A stretch of DNA of 64,000 bases from Arthrobacter sp. zg-Y769 (GCF_020907405.1 NZ_JAJJOE010000013.1:1-64000), one strand, 5' to 3'. Shown: positions 43,720 through 52,097, counted from the first letter of the stretch. Program-made: numbers and translations. Notes: generated from the letters alone by a model not told the origin.

Positions 43720-44196
43720 ATGGCACTTTTTGCAGCCGCCCGGCAGGGGCGGAAAGATGACGCGGAGCTCGGCAAGGGCGTCTGGCGCCGTGCGCACGAC
43801 CGTTTCACGCGGGGCCTGGACCGCTATTACCAGATGCTCGAAGGGGTGGAGGATGACGCCATCTACAACGAGCTCGTGACCGTGGCCAATGACCTTGCCG
43901 GGCTGTTGCCCCGCGTCAGGGAAATCTGCGCTTCCGCGCAGTCCCAGCTGCCGAGTACCGGGCAGAACATTCCCGGCGCGTTGACCGCTGTGCACCGGGC
44001 ACTGTCCCGCAGCGGCAATTCCCTGGCTGCCGCTGCCGAAGCCGCCGCCATGTCCCGGCTCGAAGGTGAGCGCTGGGGAATCGCGTCCGCGGGCCTGGAC
44101 AATGTGCGCCGCCGCGCGGAACTGGTGCAGGAAGACGTCGTTGAAGCCGAACGCGCCCTGCTCAGCGCCCGGGAAACAGGGATTTCCCGGAAGTAG
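43720..44196 (+). CDS. Helical protein of unknown function linked to bpa
   Basis: I do not recognise this 158-aa protein. It is nearly all helical, with heptad-like segments (about residues 20-45 GVWRRAHDRFTRGLDRYYQM, 50-75, 90-115 and 125-155) and no membrane segment or cysteine cluster; it could form a coiled-coil bundle. It begins 7 nt after the bpa stop with AGGA 6 nt before the ATG, so it is almost certainly co-transcribed and perhaps translationally coupled. A role as partner, adaptor or substrate-delivery factor for the activator is a context inference only. Confidence 0.7.
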   Translation: MALFAAARQGRKDDAELGKGVWRRAHDRFTRGLDRYYQMLEGVEDDAIYNELVTVANDLAGLLPRVREICASAQSQLPSTGQNIPGALTAVHRALSRSGNSLAAAAEAAAMSRLEGERWGIASAGLDNVRRRAELVQEDVVEAERALLSARETGISRK

Positions 44197-44326
44197 GAAT
44201 GGCTTTCGGAGAAATACCGGCACCTTCCGCAAAAGAAACTTTGCAAAACCGGGAATACGTTAAGTCGGATTTTCGCGGTGAGCTTATCCGCTTTGTCCTG
44301 CCCGGCATCCGGGCAAGGATGAGGAC

Positions 44327-45163
44327 ATGACTACATCACCGGTACTGACTTTCAATGACGGCAACACCATCCCCCAGCTTGGCTACGGCGTCTGGCAGGT
44401 TGAGGACGAGGTTGCCGAAAAGGTTGTGGGACAGGCCTTCGAGGTTGGCTACCGCCATATCGACACGGCCAAGATCTACGGCAACGAAGCCGGCGTCGGC
44501 CGTGCCATCGCCGCCACCTCCGTGGCCCGCGAGGACATGTTCATCACCACGAAGGTATGGAACGCGGACCAGGGCTACGAAGAAACCCTGAAGGCCTTCG
44601 ATGCCTCCATGGAGCGCCTGGGCCTGGAAACGCTGGACCTGTACCTGATCCACTGGCTGCAGCCGAAGCAGAACAAGTACGTTGACACCTGGAAGGCGCT
44701 GGTTGAGCTGCAGAAGCAGGGCCGCGTAAAGTCCATCGGCGTCTGCAACTTCACCAAGGAAGCCCTGCAGGAAATCATCGACGCCACCGGCGTCGTTCCG
44801 GTCCTGAACCAGGTCGAAACCCACCCGTACCTGAACCAGGCCGACCTGCGCGCCTTCGAAGCCGAGCACAACATCCTGCACGAGTCCTGGTCCCCCCTGG
44901 GCTCCGGCAAGGGCCTGCTCGAGGATCCGAAGCTCGTCGAGATCGCCGCGAAGTACGACGGCGCCACCCCGGCACAGGTTGTCATTGCCTGGCACCTGGC
45001 CCTGGGCAGCATTGTGATCCCCAAGTCCGTTACGGAATCCCGTATCCGGGAAAACTGGGAAGCCCTGAACCTCACCCTGAGCGCTGAGGACATCGAGGCC
45101 ATCAACGCCCTCGACAACGGCACCCGCTACGGAGCGGATCCGGCGACGGCCGACTTCGCCTAA
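44327..45163 (+). CDS. Aldo/keto reductase (2,5-diketo-D-gluconate reductase-like)
   Basis: The 278-aa NADPH-dependent AKR is closest to DkgA/DkgB and morphine-dehydrogenase-type enzymes. VGYRHIDTAKIYGNEAGVG carries Asp and Tyr, FITTKVWNADQG the Lys, and LDLYLIHWLQP the His of the catalytic tetrad. QVETHPYLNQADLRAF and VIPKSVTESRIREN bind the cofactor. It reduces ketones or aldehydes, including methylglyoxal in related proteins. GAGGAC lies just before the ATG. A strong terminator follows. Confidence 0.92.
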   Translation: MTTSPVLTFNDGNTIPQLGYGVWQVEDEVAEKVVGQAFEVGYRHIDTAKIYGNEAGVGRAIAATSVAREDMFITTKVWNADQGYEETLKAFDASMERLGLETLDLYLIHWLQPKQNKYVDTWKALVELQKQGRVKSIGVCNFTKEALQEIIDATGVVPVLNQVETHPYLNQADLRAFEAEHNILHESWSPLGSGKGLLEDPKLVEIAAKYDGATPAQVVIAWHLALGSIVIPKSVTESRIRENWEALNLTLSAEDIEAINALDNGTRYGADPATADFA

Positions 45164-45172
45164 GCCTTAAAG

Positions 45173-45214
45173 CACGAAAGGCGCACGTTCCACGGAACGT
45201 GCGCCTTTCGTTTT
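45173..45214. terminator. Bidirectional terminator separating the aldo/keto reductase from the flagellar locus
   Basis: CGAAAGGCGCACGTTCC / GGAACGTGCGCCTTTCG forms a near-perfect stem followed by TTTT. On the other strand it follows the fliW stop. Confidence 0.9.
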
Positions 45215-45229
45215 AAGCGGTGCAGATAG

Positions 45230-45619
45230 TCAGGCAGGAACCGGTTCCAGCGGTGCGCGGACGGGCCAGTCCTGGCCTTCGAGGATCACCTGGGCGCAGC
45301 TGCCCGTGGATACGTTGACCACGATCGGCGCCAGGAGGTTCACGGTGGTCCCGTCGAGCGTCGGATTGGCCACCACCAGGACGGCAGCGTCCTGGGCGGT
45401 CACCAGTTCCAGCTGATGACGCTGTTCATCGGTGATTTCCGGATGGTAGTCCGGGAGGTAGACGGACGCGTCCAGGACGAACAGCCGGCTGCCGCCGCCG
45501 GCGCTTCCGGCGGCAGTCATGGCAAACAGGCCGGCGGCGCCTTCGATTTCTTCCAGGTTGAAGCGGACCTCGGGGGCCAACCCCGGCGGCGGCGTCAAAA
45601 AGGTGAGGCCGGTGCTCAT
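45230..45619 (-). CDS. fliW: Flagellar assembly factor FliW
   Basis: The 129-aa protein of the FliW family sequesters the RNA-binding translational repressor CsrA or binds flagellin, coupling filament assembly to flagellin translation. Recognisable pieces are LTFLTPPPGLAPEVRFNLEE, VYLPDYHPEITDEQ and the core VLVVANPTLDGTTVNLLAPIVVN (NLxAPI/VVN), which is the family signature. The ATG overlaps the flgL stop by 4 nt, making it the last gene of flgN-flgK-flgL-fliW. No csrA gene follows, as it often does in Bacillus. Confidence 0.9.
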   Translation of the reverse strand: MSTGLTFLTPPPGLAPEVRFNLEEIEGAAGLFAMTAAGSAGGGSRLFVLDASVYLPDYHPEITDEQRHQLELVTAQDAAVLVVANPTLDGTTVNLLAPIVVNVSTGSCAQVILEGQDWPVRAPLEPVPA

Positions 45620-46503
45620 CGCAGGAAGTCCATCAGGGTGGGCTGCAGTGCCTTGGCCGTAACCGCGAGGGCCGACTGATAGGCGACTTCCTGCAGCTTC
45701 ATGTCCAGGATGACCTTCGCAGTGTCCAGGTCCTCGATGCCGGAGCGGCGGCTTTCCAGGCTGATCGACTTCTCGGCCAGGTCGTCCTTGGCATTGAGCG
45801 TAGCCGCGTGCCGGACACCCAGGGCGGAGTGTTCCCTCAGGACCGTGTCGGCGGCGGCGTCGACCTTCGACAGGTAACCGCTGACGTCGTTGTTCGCTTC
45901 GAGGTCTGCGACCAGGTTGTCCATCATCCGGAAGACGGAGTTGTCTTCCTTGCCGAAAACGGCTTCGCCGTCCGTGTCAACGCGCATCTGGGTGCTGCTG
46001 TCCAATCGGCGGGTAGTGGGGGTGCCGCTGCCGCTGTACGTGTAGGAACCGGCTGCTTCGGAAAACGCCTTGCCGGTGTCGGAGGTACCGGCAAACACGG
46101 TGCGTCCGAGGTGGGTGGTGTTGGCCTCGCGCAGCAGGTCCGTCTTCAGGCCGGAGAGTTCCGTGGCGATGGCCTTGCGGTCGGTCGGCGAAAGCGTGCC
46201 GTTGGCGGCGTTGAGTGTGAGGTCCTTGACCCGCCGCAGGATGTCCGTGGTGTTGGTCAGCGCGTTGTCGGTGACGGTGAGCCAGCCTTCGGCGTCGCTC
46301 ACGTTGGAGGCATACTGCACGTTGGCCCGGATCTCGGACCGCACCTTCAATGCGTTGGCTGTGCCCGTGGGGTCGTCGGACGGACGGGCAATGGCAGCGG
46401 AGGAAGCGACCTGCTCCTGCAGCTTGGCCATCCGGGACATGCTCGACTGCAGGTTCTGCTGGGCCGTGCGGGCCATGGTCTGGTTCGTGGTGCGGCTGAT
46501 CAC
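45616..46503 (-). CDS. flgL: Hook-filament junction protein FlgL (HAP3)
   Basis: The 295-aa flagellin-like protein joins FlgK to the filament. The flagellin-type N-terminal coiled coil (MARTAQQNLQSSMSRMAKLQ, SSAAIARPSDDPTGTANALK) and the C-terminal helix (DLDTAKVILDMKLQEVAYQ) match FlgL. The SDDPT signature shared with flagellins is intact. It starts 3 nt after the flgK stop and overlaps fliW. It is exported through the flagellar type III apparatus, so no Sec signal is present. Confidence 0.93.
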   Translation of the reverse strand: MISRTTNQTMARTAQQNLQSSMSRMAKLQEQVASSAAIARPSDDPTGTANALKVRSEIRANVQYASNVSDAEGWLTVTDNALTNTTDILRRVKDLTLNAANGTLSPTDRKAIATELSGLKTDLLREANTTHLGRTVFAGTSDTGKAFSEAAGSYTYSGSGTPTTRRLDSSTQMRVDTDGEAVFGKEDNSVFRMMDNLVADLEANNDVSGYLSKVDAAADTVLREHSALGVRHAATLNAKDDLAEKSISLESRRSGIEDLDTAKVILDMKLQEVAYQSALAVTAKALQPTLMDFLR

Positions 46504-46506
46504 GGG

Positions 46507-47907
46507 TTACCTTCCGACAATTCCGGTGCGGTTAATGAGGGTGTCAAGCATTTCGTCAATGGCGCTCATGACACGGGAGGCACCTTGGTAGGCGTGCTGG
46601 TACATCAGCAGGTTCACGTTCTCTTCATCCAGGTCCACCGAGGCGTTCGAGAGCTGCAGGTCCACGGCGGAGGAGGAAGCGACGCCGGCCAGTGTGGCCT
46701 GCTGCAGTTCGGCGCGGCTCTGGGACGCGGTGGCCGTGACGAAGGTGCTCCAGAGTTTGTCCGCAGACCCGGCTTTGGAGCCGAGCTGGGCGATCTGGTC
46801 GGCCACGCCGCCGTCAAGGGTTCCCGAACCGGGCCGGCCGGCGGCAATGCCGGAAGCATCGGTCGGGACGGCCTGCAGCGTGGTTGCCGCCGGGGTACCC
46901 ACGGTGAAGAAATCACCGCCGGCGATGCCGGCGGTGGTTGCCCCCTGGCGGTGCAGTTCGTTGACGCTGGAGGCCAGGGTGGCGGCAACCTCGTTGTAGG
47001 AGGCCGCTGCACGCGCGAAGACACCGCCGTTGCCGGCCGAGGCCAGGAGCGACGTGGCGCCGGCAATTTCGCCCCTGCTAATGCCCGCCGAGCCGGGCCG
47101 GTCAGTCCAGCCCACCACGGGTTCCTGCGCATCGTCCATGGTTTTGCCGCCGGTGACCTGCAGGGACCGGGCGTTTGATCCGGACACAAGGGCGTTGCCG
47201 TCGATGAGGACGTCCACCATGCCGTCCGGGGATTCCCGCAGGGTGCCGCCGCTCAAGGCCGCAATGGTGGTGGCCAGGGCATTGCGCTGGTCAACAAGTT
47301 CATTTGCCGACGCCCCGGAGCCAAGCGTGGAGCGGATGGCGCCGTTAAGGCTGGCCAGCTGCTTGGCGCTGGAATTGAGCTCGGTAACCATGTCATTGAG
47401 CCCGCTGCGGGTGCTGTTCCACTGGTCGCGGACTGCGTTGTAGCCGCTGGCGATCTGCCCTGCGGCTGTGCTCGCCGCACTGAGCAGCACGGCAGCGGCG
47501 GTATTGTCCGAGGGGTTGTGGGAAACGCCGTCCCAGGCTGCGGAGAAATTCTGCAGCGCCGTAGACAGTCCGTTCGTACCCGGTTCGTTGAAACTGTCCT
47601 CCAACTCGATCAGCGCGTTGGCGCGGACGGCAGAGTACCCGGCGACGGCGGCGGTGCTGCGTACCCGGGTATCGAGCTGCTGGCTGCCCAGCCGGGCAAT
47701 GGAGTCCACCGATACGCCCTGGCCTACACCCGTAGGGGCGGCGAACCGTCCGGCAGGTGCGAGGGAGGGGGCCGCCGTAGTGTTCAGGCGCTGACGCGTG
47801 TAGCCGGCCACATTGGCGTTCGCCACGTTCTGGCCGACGACGTCAAGGCCCTTGCGGGCGGCGGTGAGGCCGGTGTACGCCGTGTTCAGGCCGCTGAAGG
47901 TGCTCAT
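46507..47907 (-). CDS. flgK: Hook-associated protein FlgK (HAP1)
   Basis: The 466-aa protein forms the first junction ring on the hook. The N-terminus STFSGLNTAYTGLTAARKGL and NVANANVAGYTRQ are the classic FlgK/rod-type motif. The middle has ALSGGTLRESPDGMVDVLI, and the C-terminal coiled coil LDEENVNLLMYQHAYQGAS is the FlgK signature. Length is somewhat below the 550 residues of Salmonella, from a smaller surface-exposed domain. It lies 19 nt after flgN, whose product is its chaperone in other bacteria. Confidence 0.94.
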   Translation of the reverse strand: MSTFSGLNTAYTGLTAARKGLDVVGQNVANANVAGYTRQRLNTTAAPSLAPAGRFAAPTGVGQGVSVDSIARLGSQQLDTRVRSTAAVAGYSAVRANALIELEDSFNEPGTNGLSTALQNFSAAWDGVSHNPSDNTAAAVLLSAASTAAGQIASGYNAVRDQWNSTRSGLNDMVTELNSSAKQLASLNGAIRSTLGSGASANELVDQRNALATTIAALSGGTLRESPDGMVDVLIDGNALVSGSNARSLQVTGGKTMDDAQEPVVGWTDRPGSAGISRGEIAGATSLLASAGNGGVFARAAASYNEVAATLASSVNELHRQGATTAGIAGGDFFTVGTPAATTLQAVPTDASGIAAGRPGSGTLDGGVADQIAQLGSKAGSADKLWSTFVTATASQSRAELQQATLAGVASSSAVDLQLSNASVDLDEENVNLLMYQHAYQGASRVMSAIDEMLDTLINRTGIVGR

Positions 47908-47926
47908 TCTCTAGGAGTCCTTAACG

Positions 47927-48412
47927 TCAAATGCTTTGGTCAACCAGCCGGGCGGCTGACATGGGATTGGCCGAGGCGCCGGACGCGGTGTAGGTGTTCG
48001 CGTCGGGGCTCAGCCCTGCCAGCGTTTCCTGCGCCGAGCGCGCTGCGGTACGCAGGAACTGTTCGTTGATGTCGCGCAGCTCGCGGATCTTTACGGTCAG
48101 CTCCGTCATGGCCTGCAGATGGGCGTTGAAAATTTCCGTCCACGGTCCGGGAGGCGCAGCGGCCACCAGTTCACGCAGGGTCGCGTCTTCGGAGGTGCCC
48201 CATTCGACGGCGAGGCCGGCAACGGCGACGGCCCGCCCGAGATCCGCTCCGCGGAGGCGCTCGAGGACCTGTTCAACCTCGCGGGTGGCGTGCGTCAGCC
48301 ATTTGGTTTTTCCCGAGGTGAGTAGCAGTTGTTCTTCTTCGAGCTTGAACACAAGAAGTTCCAACAATTCGCGCTCTTCCCAAAGAAGGGCGGAGAGTTT
48401 CTGGGTACCCAT
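47927..48412 (-). CDS. flgN: FlgN-type export chaperone
   Basis: This 161-aa helical protein of the FlgN family binds FlgK and FlgL for type III export. The first helix KLSALLWEERELLELLVFKL, with its EEERxLLExLxxKLxxE pattern, is typical, and it ends in IRELRDINEQFLRTAARSAQ, as in FlgN helix 3. The start is ATG 48412 with AGGAGGT 9 nt upstream; in-frame upstream codons to 48493 are not family-like. It is the first gene of a minus-strand operon headed by a sigma-28-type promoter at 48541-48567. Confidence 0.87.
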   Translation of the reverse strand: MGTQKLSALLWEERELLELLVFKLEEEQLLLTSGKTKWLTHATREVEQVLERLRGADLGRAVAVAGLAVEWGTSEDATLRELVAAAPPGPWTEIFNAHLQAMTELTVKIRELRDINEQFLRTAARSAQETLAGLSPDANTYTASGASANPMSAARLVDQSI

Positions 48413-48540
48413 GCCTGGCTCACCTCCTAGTTGGTGCACTGAATGTCTCTGATCGGAATAAGACGTCTGATTCCAGGCCCCAACCTGCGGCAAAAGTCTT
48501 CGGTTTAGCGGTCACATACCTATATGTCCGCCATAAAACA

Positions 48541-48567
48541 CTATCGGCCGGTTCATCTTGAATGTTA
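48541..48567 (-). promoter_or_regulatory. Sigma-28 (FliA) promoter candidate for flgN-flgK-flgL-fliW
   Basis: On the minus strand TAAC (48567-48564), a 15-nt spacer and GCCGATAG (48548-48541) match the sigma-28 consensus TAAA-N15-GCCGATAA with exact spacing, 129 nt upstream of flgN. It overlaps the 5' end of fliA's leader. Confidence 0.75.
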
Positions 48568-48572
48568 GTGGT

Positions 48573-49565
48573 ATGTTTCAGCTAAAGCGCTCAAGCGTGG
48601 ATTTATCAGCGGTCTCAGCCGCTAACCACGAAAGCGGCGCGCAACTGTTCGCAGTTAGGGACAGTTGGGGAACAAGGGCTTGGGGGTCCAAATTGAATCG
48701 CGCCGAACGCAATGCCATGGTCGTGGAAAATCTGCCATTGGTTGGTTATCTCGTATCCGAAGTCTGTGCAAAGGCCACGCATCTCTCGCGTGATGACCTG
48801 GCCTCGGCCGGATCCATCGCCCTTATAACGTCCGCAGATTCGTTCGATCCGGACCTGGGTGTTCCCTTTGGGGCCTATGCCCGCCGCCGCATCGTCGGCG
48901 CCTTTGCGGATGAAATGCGTTCCAATGACTGGGCCACGCGCTCCGCCCGCCGCCGGATCAAGGAAACCCTTTCGGTGAAGGAAACCCTGACGGCCGCCCT
49001 GGGCCGCACCCCGAATGTGGATGAGATTGCCTCTGCCCTGGGCGTGGACCGCACGGTCGCCGAGGATGCCCTTTCGGATGCGGCCCGCACGGTTTCCAGC
49101 CTGGATGAATCGGCGACGGATTTCCTCGTCGCGGACATGCCGTCGCCCGAGGGCTCACTCCTGGCCACGGAACGGTTGAAGTACCTGCAGGCCGCCGTCG
49201 CCGCCCTGCCGGAAAAGATGCGGTATGTAGTGGAGGAAATTTACTTCCACGACCGTACGGTCAAGGAAATAGCCGAAGAACTCGGCAGCACCCATTCGGC
49301 TGTGTCCCAGCAGCGGGCCGAAGCGGTCCGTCTCCTTCGTGACGGCCTGGGCACGCATTACTCCGATACCGCTGCCGCCCCGGAACTCCAGTCCAGGATT
49401 GCCCCGGCCCGCCGCAATGCCTACCTCACGTCCGTGGGGGACCGCACCGCCGGCGGTATCACCCGGCACCATCTGGCGCCGGCCCTTCCCGGCGCGAAGG
49501 CCTTTGTTCCCGGGCTTACGGGCGTTCCCGGCCGGCCGGCGACTTTCAACCCGGCCGCTTCCTAG
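48573..49565 (+). CDS. fliA: Flagellar sigma factor FliA (sigma-28)
   Basis: The 330-aa sigma-70-family factor of the FliA/WhiG group has region 2 starting at LNRAERNAMVVENLPLVGYL. Region 2.3-2.4 is FDPDLGVPFGAYARRRIVGA, region 3 is SVKETLTAALGRTPNVDEIA, and region 4 is EEIYFHDRTVKEIAEELG followed by STHSAVSQQRAEAVRLL. An extra tail of about 65 residues after region 4 (Ala/Pro-rich) is unusual for FliA. The start is uncertain: ATG 48573 is given; TTG 48558 is in frame and no SD is seen. It directs the sigma-28-type promoters in this locus. Confidence 0.9.
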   Translation: MFQLKRSSVDLSAVSAANHESGAQLFAVRDSWGTRAWGSKLNRAERNAMVVENLPLVGYLVSEVCAKATHLSRDDLASAGSIALITSADSFDPDLGVPFGAYARRRIVGAFADEMRSNDWATRSARRRIKETLSVKETLTAALGRTPNVDEIASALGVDRTVAEDALSDAARTVSSLDESATDFLVADMPSPEGSLLATERLKYLQAAVAALPEKMRYVVEEIYFHDRTVKEIAEELGSTHSAVSQQRAEAVRLLRDGLGTHYSDTAAAPELQSRIAPARRNAYLTSVGDRTAGGITRHHLAPALPGAKAFVPGLTGVPGRPATFNPAAS

Positions 49566-49608
49566 GCTTACCGCCTAAATCTTTTTCAAATTCTTTTTTA
49601 GAAACTTC

Positions 49609-49635
49609 TAACACCCGTCGGTGCTCCGCCGATAG
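49609..49635 (+). promoter_or_regulatory. Sigma-28 (FliA) promoter candidate for fliC
   Basis: TAAC (49609-49612), a 15-nt spacer and GCCGATAG (49628-49635) are identical in both boxes and spacing to the flgN promoter, 60 nt before the flagellin ATG. Confidence 0.85.
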
Positions 49636-49695
49636 CTATGGTTGCAGGCCCACGGAAGGGCCTGTTAGTACAGCCCACTCACGGAGGAATACATC

Positions 49696-50550
49696 ATGGG
49701 TTTCACAATCAACACCAACGTTTCATCGCTCAACGCCATGCGCAACCTGAACCTGAACCAGACGAACCAGGCCAAGTCGGTGGAGCGTCTCTCCAGCGGT
49801 ATGCGCATCAACCGTGCAGCTGACGACGCTGCAGGCCTGGCTATCTCTGAAGGCCTGAAGAACCAGGTTTCCGGTTTGACGCAGGCCGGCCGCAACGCCC
49901 AGGACGGCATCAGCCTCATCCAGACCGCTGAAGGCGCCCTGACCGAGGTCCACAACATCCTGAACCGTATGCGTGACCTGACGGTTCAGGCTGCTAACGA
50001 TACGAACAACACCGAGTCCCGCGGCGCGATCAAGTCCGAAGTTGACGAACTGAAGTCGGAGCTGGACCGTATCAGCACCTCCACCAACTTCAACGGCATC
50101 CAGCTGCTGGGCCCGAGCGCAGGTACAGGCGACGATGTCAAGGCCCAGGCAGCCACCTTGAAGATCCAGGTTGGTGCCGGTGCCAACGAGACCATCAGCA
50201 TCACGCAGGCTGACGTCGCCGGCACTCTGACAAAGCTCGCTGAAGGTCTGGGGAGCCTCACAACGCAGGCAGGCGCTGCTACGGCGACTGCCGCGCTGGA
50301 CGAAGCCATCAAGACCACTTCCGATCAGCGTGCCGACCTGGGTGCACAGCAGAACCGCCTGGAATCCGCCTCGCGCTCCATCGCGGTGTCCGTGGAGAAC
50401 CTCTCCTCGGCCAACTCCCGCATCCGCGACACGGACATGGCAGCGGAAATGGGTAACTTCACCAAGTCCCAGATCCTCTCCCAGGCCGCTACCGCGATGC
50501 TGGCCCAGGCCAACCAGATGAACTCCGGCGTTATGTCGCTCCTGCAGTAG
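49696..50550 (+). CDS. fliC: Flagellin
   Basis: The 284-aa filament subunit has N-terminal D0/D1 GFTINTNVSSLNAMRNLNL, QTNQAKSVERLSSGMRINRA and SRGAIKSEVDELKSELDRIS. C-terminal D1/D0 is NRLESASRSIAVSVENLSSA, TDMAAEMGNFTKSQILSQAA ending MSLLQ. The hypervariable D2/D3 part is almost absent (about residues 140-190 only), giving a minimal flagellin as in many Gram-positives. GGAGG precedes the ATG. A hairpin at 50609-50656 probably terminates this highly expressed gene. Confidence 0.97.
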   Translation: MGFTINTNVSSLNAMRNLNLNQTNQAKSVERLSSGMRINRAADDAAGLAISEGLKNQVSGLTQAGRNAQDGISLIQTAEGALTEVHNILNRMRDLTVQAANDTNNTESRGAIKSEVDELKSELDRISTSTNFNGIQLLGPSAGTGDDVKAQAATLKIQVGAGANETISITQADVAGTLTKLAEGLGSLTTQAGAATATAALDEAIKTTSDQRADLGAQQNRLESASRSIAVSVENLSSANSRIRDTDMAAEMGNFTKSQILSQAATAMLAQANQMNSGVMSLLQ

Positions 50551-50608
50551 CAGGTAGGTGACACCGGCTTTTATCAGCAGTAACCGCAGAACCGGCAGGT
50601 GAATGGCC

Positions 50609-50656
50609 GCTGGCGGCGGGGAAACATGACTTGGACCTCACGCTTCCCGCCGCCAG
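50609..50656 (+). terminator. Terminator-like hairpin after fliC
   Basis: GCTGGCGGCGGG (50609-50620) pairs with CCCGCCGCCAGC (50645-50656) around a 24-nt loop. No T-tract follows. It would limit read-through from fliC into fliD. Confidence 0.6.
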
Positions 50657-50685
50657 CCCATTCCCTGCCTTCTGTTTGTCACCGC

Positions 50686-50742
50686 AGGACACGGTAGGAC
50701 CCAGCAGGACCTCAGCAGGACCTCAGCAGGACACCGCAGGAC
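50686..50742 (+). repeat. Short CAGCAGGACCT tandem repeats in the fliD leader
   Basis: Five to six degenerate 10-11-bp units (CGCAGGACAC, CAGCAGGACCT and the like) lie between the hairpin and the fliD SD (AAGGAG). Their role is not known. Confidence 0.6.
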
Positions 50743-50760
50743 TTCTCAAGGAGCATTTTC

Positions 50761-52095
50761 ATGGCGCTAGGCATTGACGGGCTGATCAGCGGCATCGACA
50801 CCACTGCCATGATCGCGGACCTGATGAAGATCGAAGCGCGTCCGCAGGCGATGCTCAAGCAAAAGGTCGAGTCCAACAAGCTGTTCGTCACGGCGCTGCA
50901 GAACCTCAACACCAAGATCGCCTCCCTGACCGAGGCGGCCGGCAAGATCGCCAAAGCCGGCGGCACGGACCGCTACGCCGCCGTTACCGGGTCCACCACC
51001 GTGACCGCAGCCGTCAAGGACGGCGCCGCGGCCGGCTCGCTGGACATCACGGTCAACAAGCTTGCCACAGCCCAGGTTTCCCTGTCCGGCGCCATGGCCG
51101 CCTGGCCCAACGGCGACGCCCTCTCGATCTCCGCAAACGGCACCATTACCGAGCTGGACACGGCAGGCAAGAGCCTGGACGAAGTCATCAGCAACGTCAA
51201 CAAGGCAAACCTGGGTGTCACCGCCGTCAAGATCGCCGCTGGCAGCGTGGACGGCGTGCAGCAGTACCGCATGCAGTTCAGCGCCGCGGCCACCGGCGCA
51301 GCGGGCGCCTTCACTGTGGCGCAGAACGGCACGGATCTGGGTGCCATCCGCGCCGGAGCCGACGCCGAAGTCACCCTCTGGGCGGGTGTGGCCGGTGCCG
51401 AAACGAAGATCACCTCCGCCACCAACACCTTCGCGGACCTCATGCCCGGCGTGGACATCACCGTGTCCGCCGTTTCCACTGATCCGGTCACGGTGGCCGT
51501 CAGCCGGGACACCAAGGCGATCTCCGACGTCGCAGCCTCTCTGGTGGCCGGACTGACAGACGTCTTCGGCTACATTGACCGCAACTCTGCCGTCAGCATC
51601 GATACCTCCGACGGCGTGACCAAGACCACCGGCGGGGTATTCACCGGGGATTCAAGCACCCGTTCCCTGAAGCAGTCCATCATGGACGCCGCCACCGGCT
51701 CGCTGGATGGACGTTCAACGTCGGACATCGGCATTACCCTCACCAAGTACGGCACGGTGGAGTTCGACGCCGACAAGTTCGCCGCCGCCCTCGCCGCGGA
51801 TCCGGAAAAGACCCAGGCGTCTCTGCAGGCAATTGCCAGCCGGGTGGAGGCCACCGGTAAGGCCGCCTCCGATAAGTACGACGGCTCCATTACCAAGCGG
51901 ATCCAAAGCCAGGAATCCACCGTGAAGTCCCTCAACAGCCAGGTTGAGCAATGGGACCGCCGGCTGGCTTCGCGGGAATCCACCCTGAAGCTCGTCTGGT
52001 CCAACCTTGAAGTCAAACTCGGCTCGCTCAACAGCCAGATGGACTGGCTCACCGGCCAGCTCGATTCCCTCACCGCCTCCTCGAGTAAGAAGTGA
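50761..52095 (+). CDS. fliD: Filament cap protein FliD (HAP2)
   Basis: The 444-aa protein caps the filament and folds incoming flagellin. The N-terminal LGIDGLISGIDTTAMIADLM and IEARPQAMLKQKVESNK are the FliD_N signature. The C-terminal FliD_C region contains AASLVAGLTDVFGYIDRNS, RSLKQSIMDAATGSLDG, and a final coiled coil QESTVKSLNSQVEQWDRRLA. AAGGAG lies 8 nt before the ATG. fliS begins 2 nt after the stop, and the trio fliD-fliS-114-aa gene is tightly packed. Confidence 0.94.
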   Translation: MALGIDGLISGIDTTAMIADLMKIEARPQAMLKQKVESNKLFVTALQNLNTKIASLTEAAGKIAKAGGTDRYAAVTGSTTVTAAVKDGAAAGSLDITVNKLATAQVSLSGAMAAWPNGDALSISANGTITELDTAGKSLDEVISNVNKANLGVTAVKIAAGSVDGVQQYRMQFSAAATGAAGAFTVAQNGTDLGAIRAGADAEVTLWAGVAGAETKITSATNTFADLMPGVDITVSAVSTDPVTVAVSRDTKAISDVAASLVAGLTDVFGYIDRNSAVSIDTSDGVTKTTGGVFTGDSSTRSLKQSIMDAATGSLDGRSTSDIGITLTKYGTVEFDADKFAAALAADPEKTQASLQAIASRVEATGKAASDKYDGSITKRIQSQESTVKSLNSQVEQWDRRLASRESTLKLVWSNLEVKLGSLNSQMDWLTGQLDSLTASSSKK

Positions 52096-52097
52096 CC

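Noticed and set aside
48531-48572. Autoregulatory sigma-28 promoter for fliA (plus-strand TAAA near 48534)
   Set aside because: Fifteen nucleotides after this TAAA there is no GCCGATAA-like box. The only good match in the gap is on the minus strand and serves flgN.
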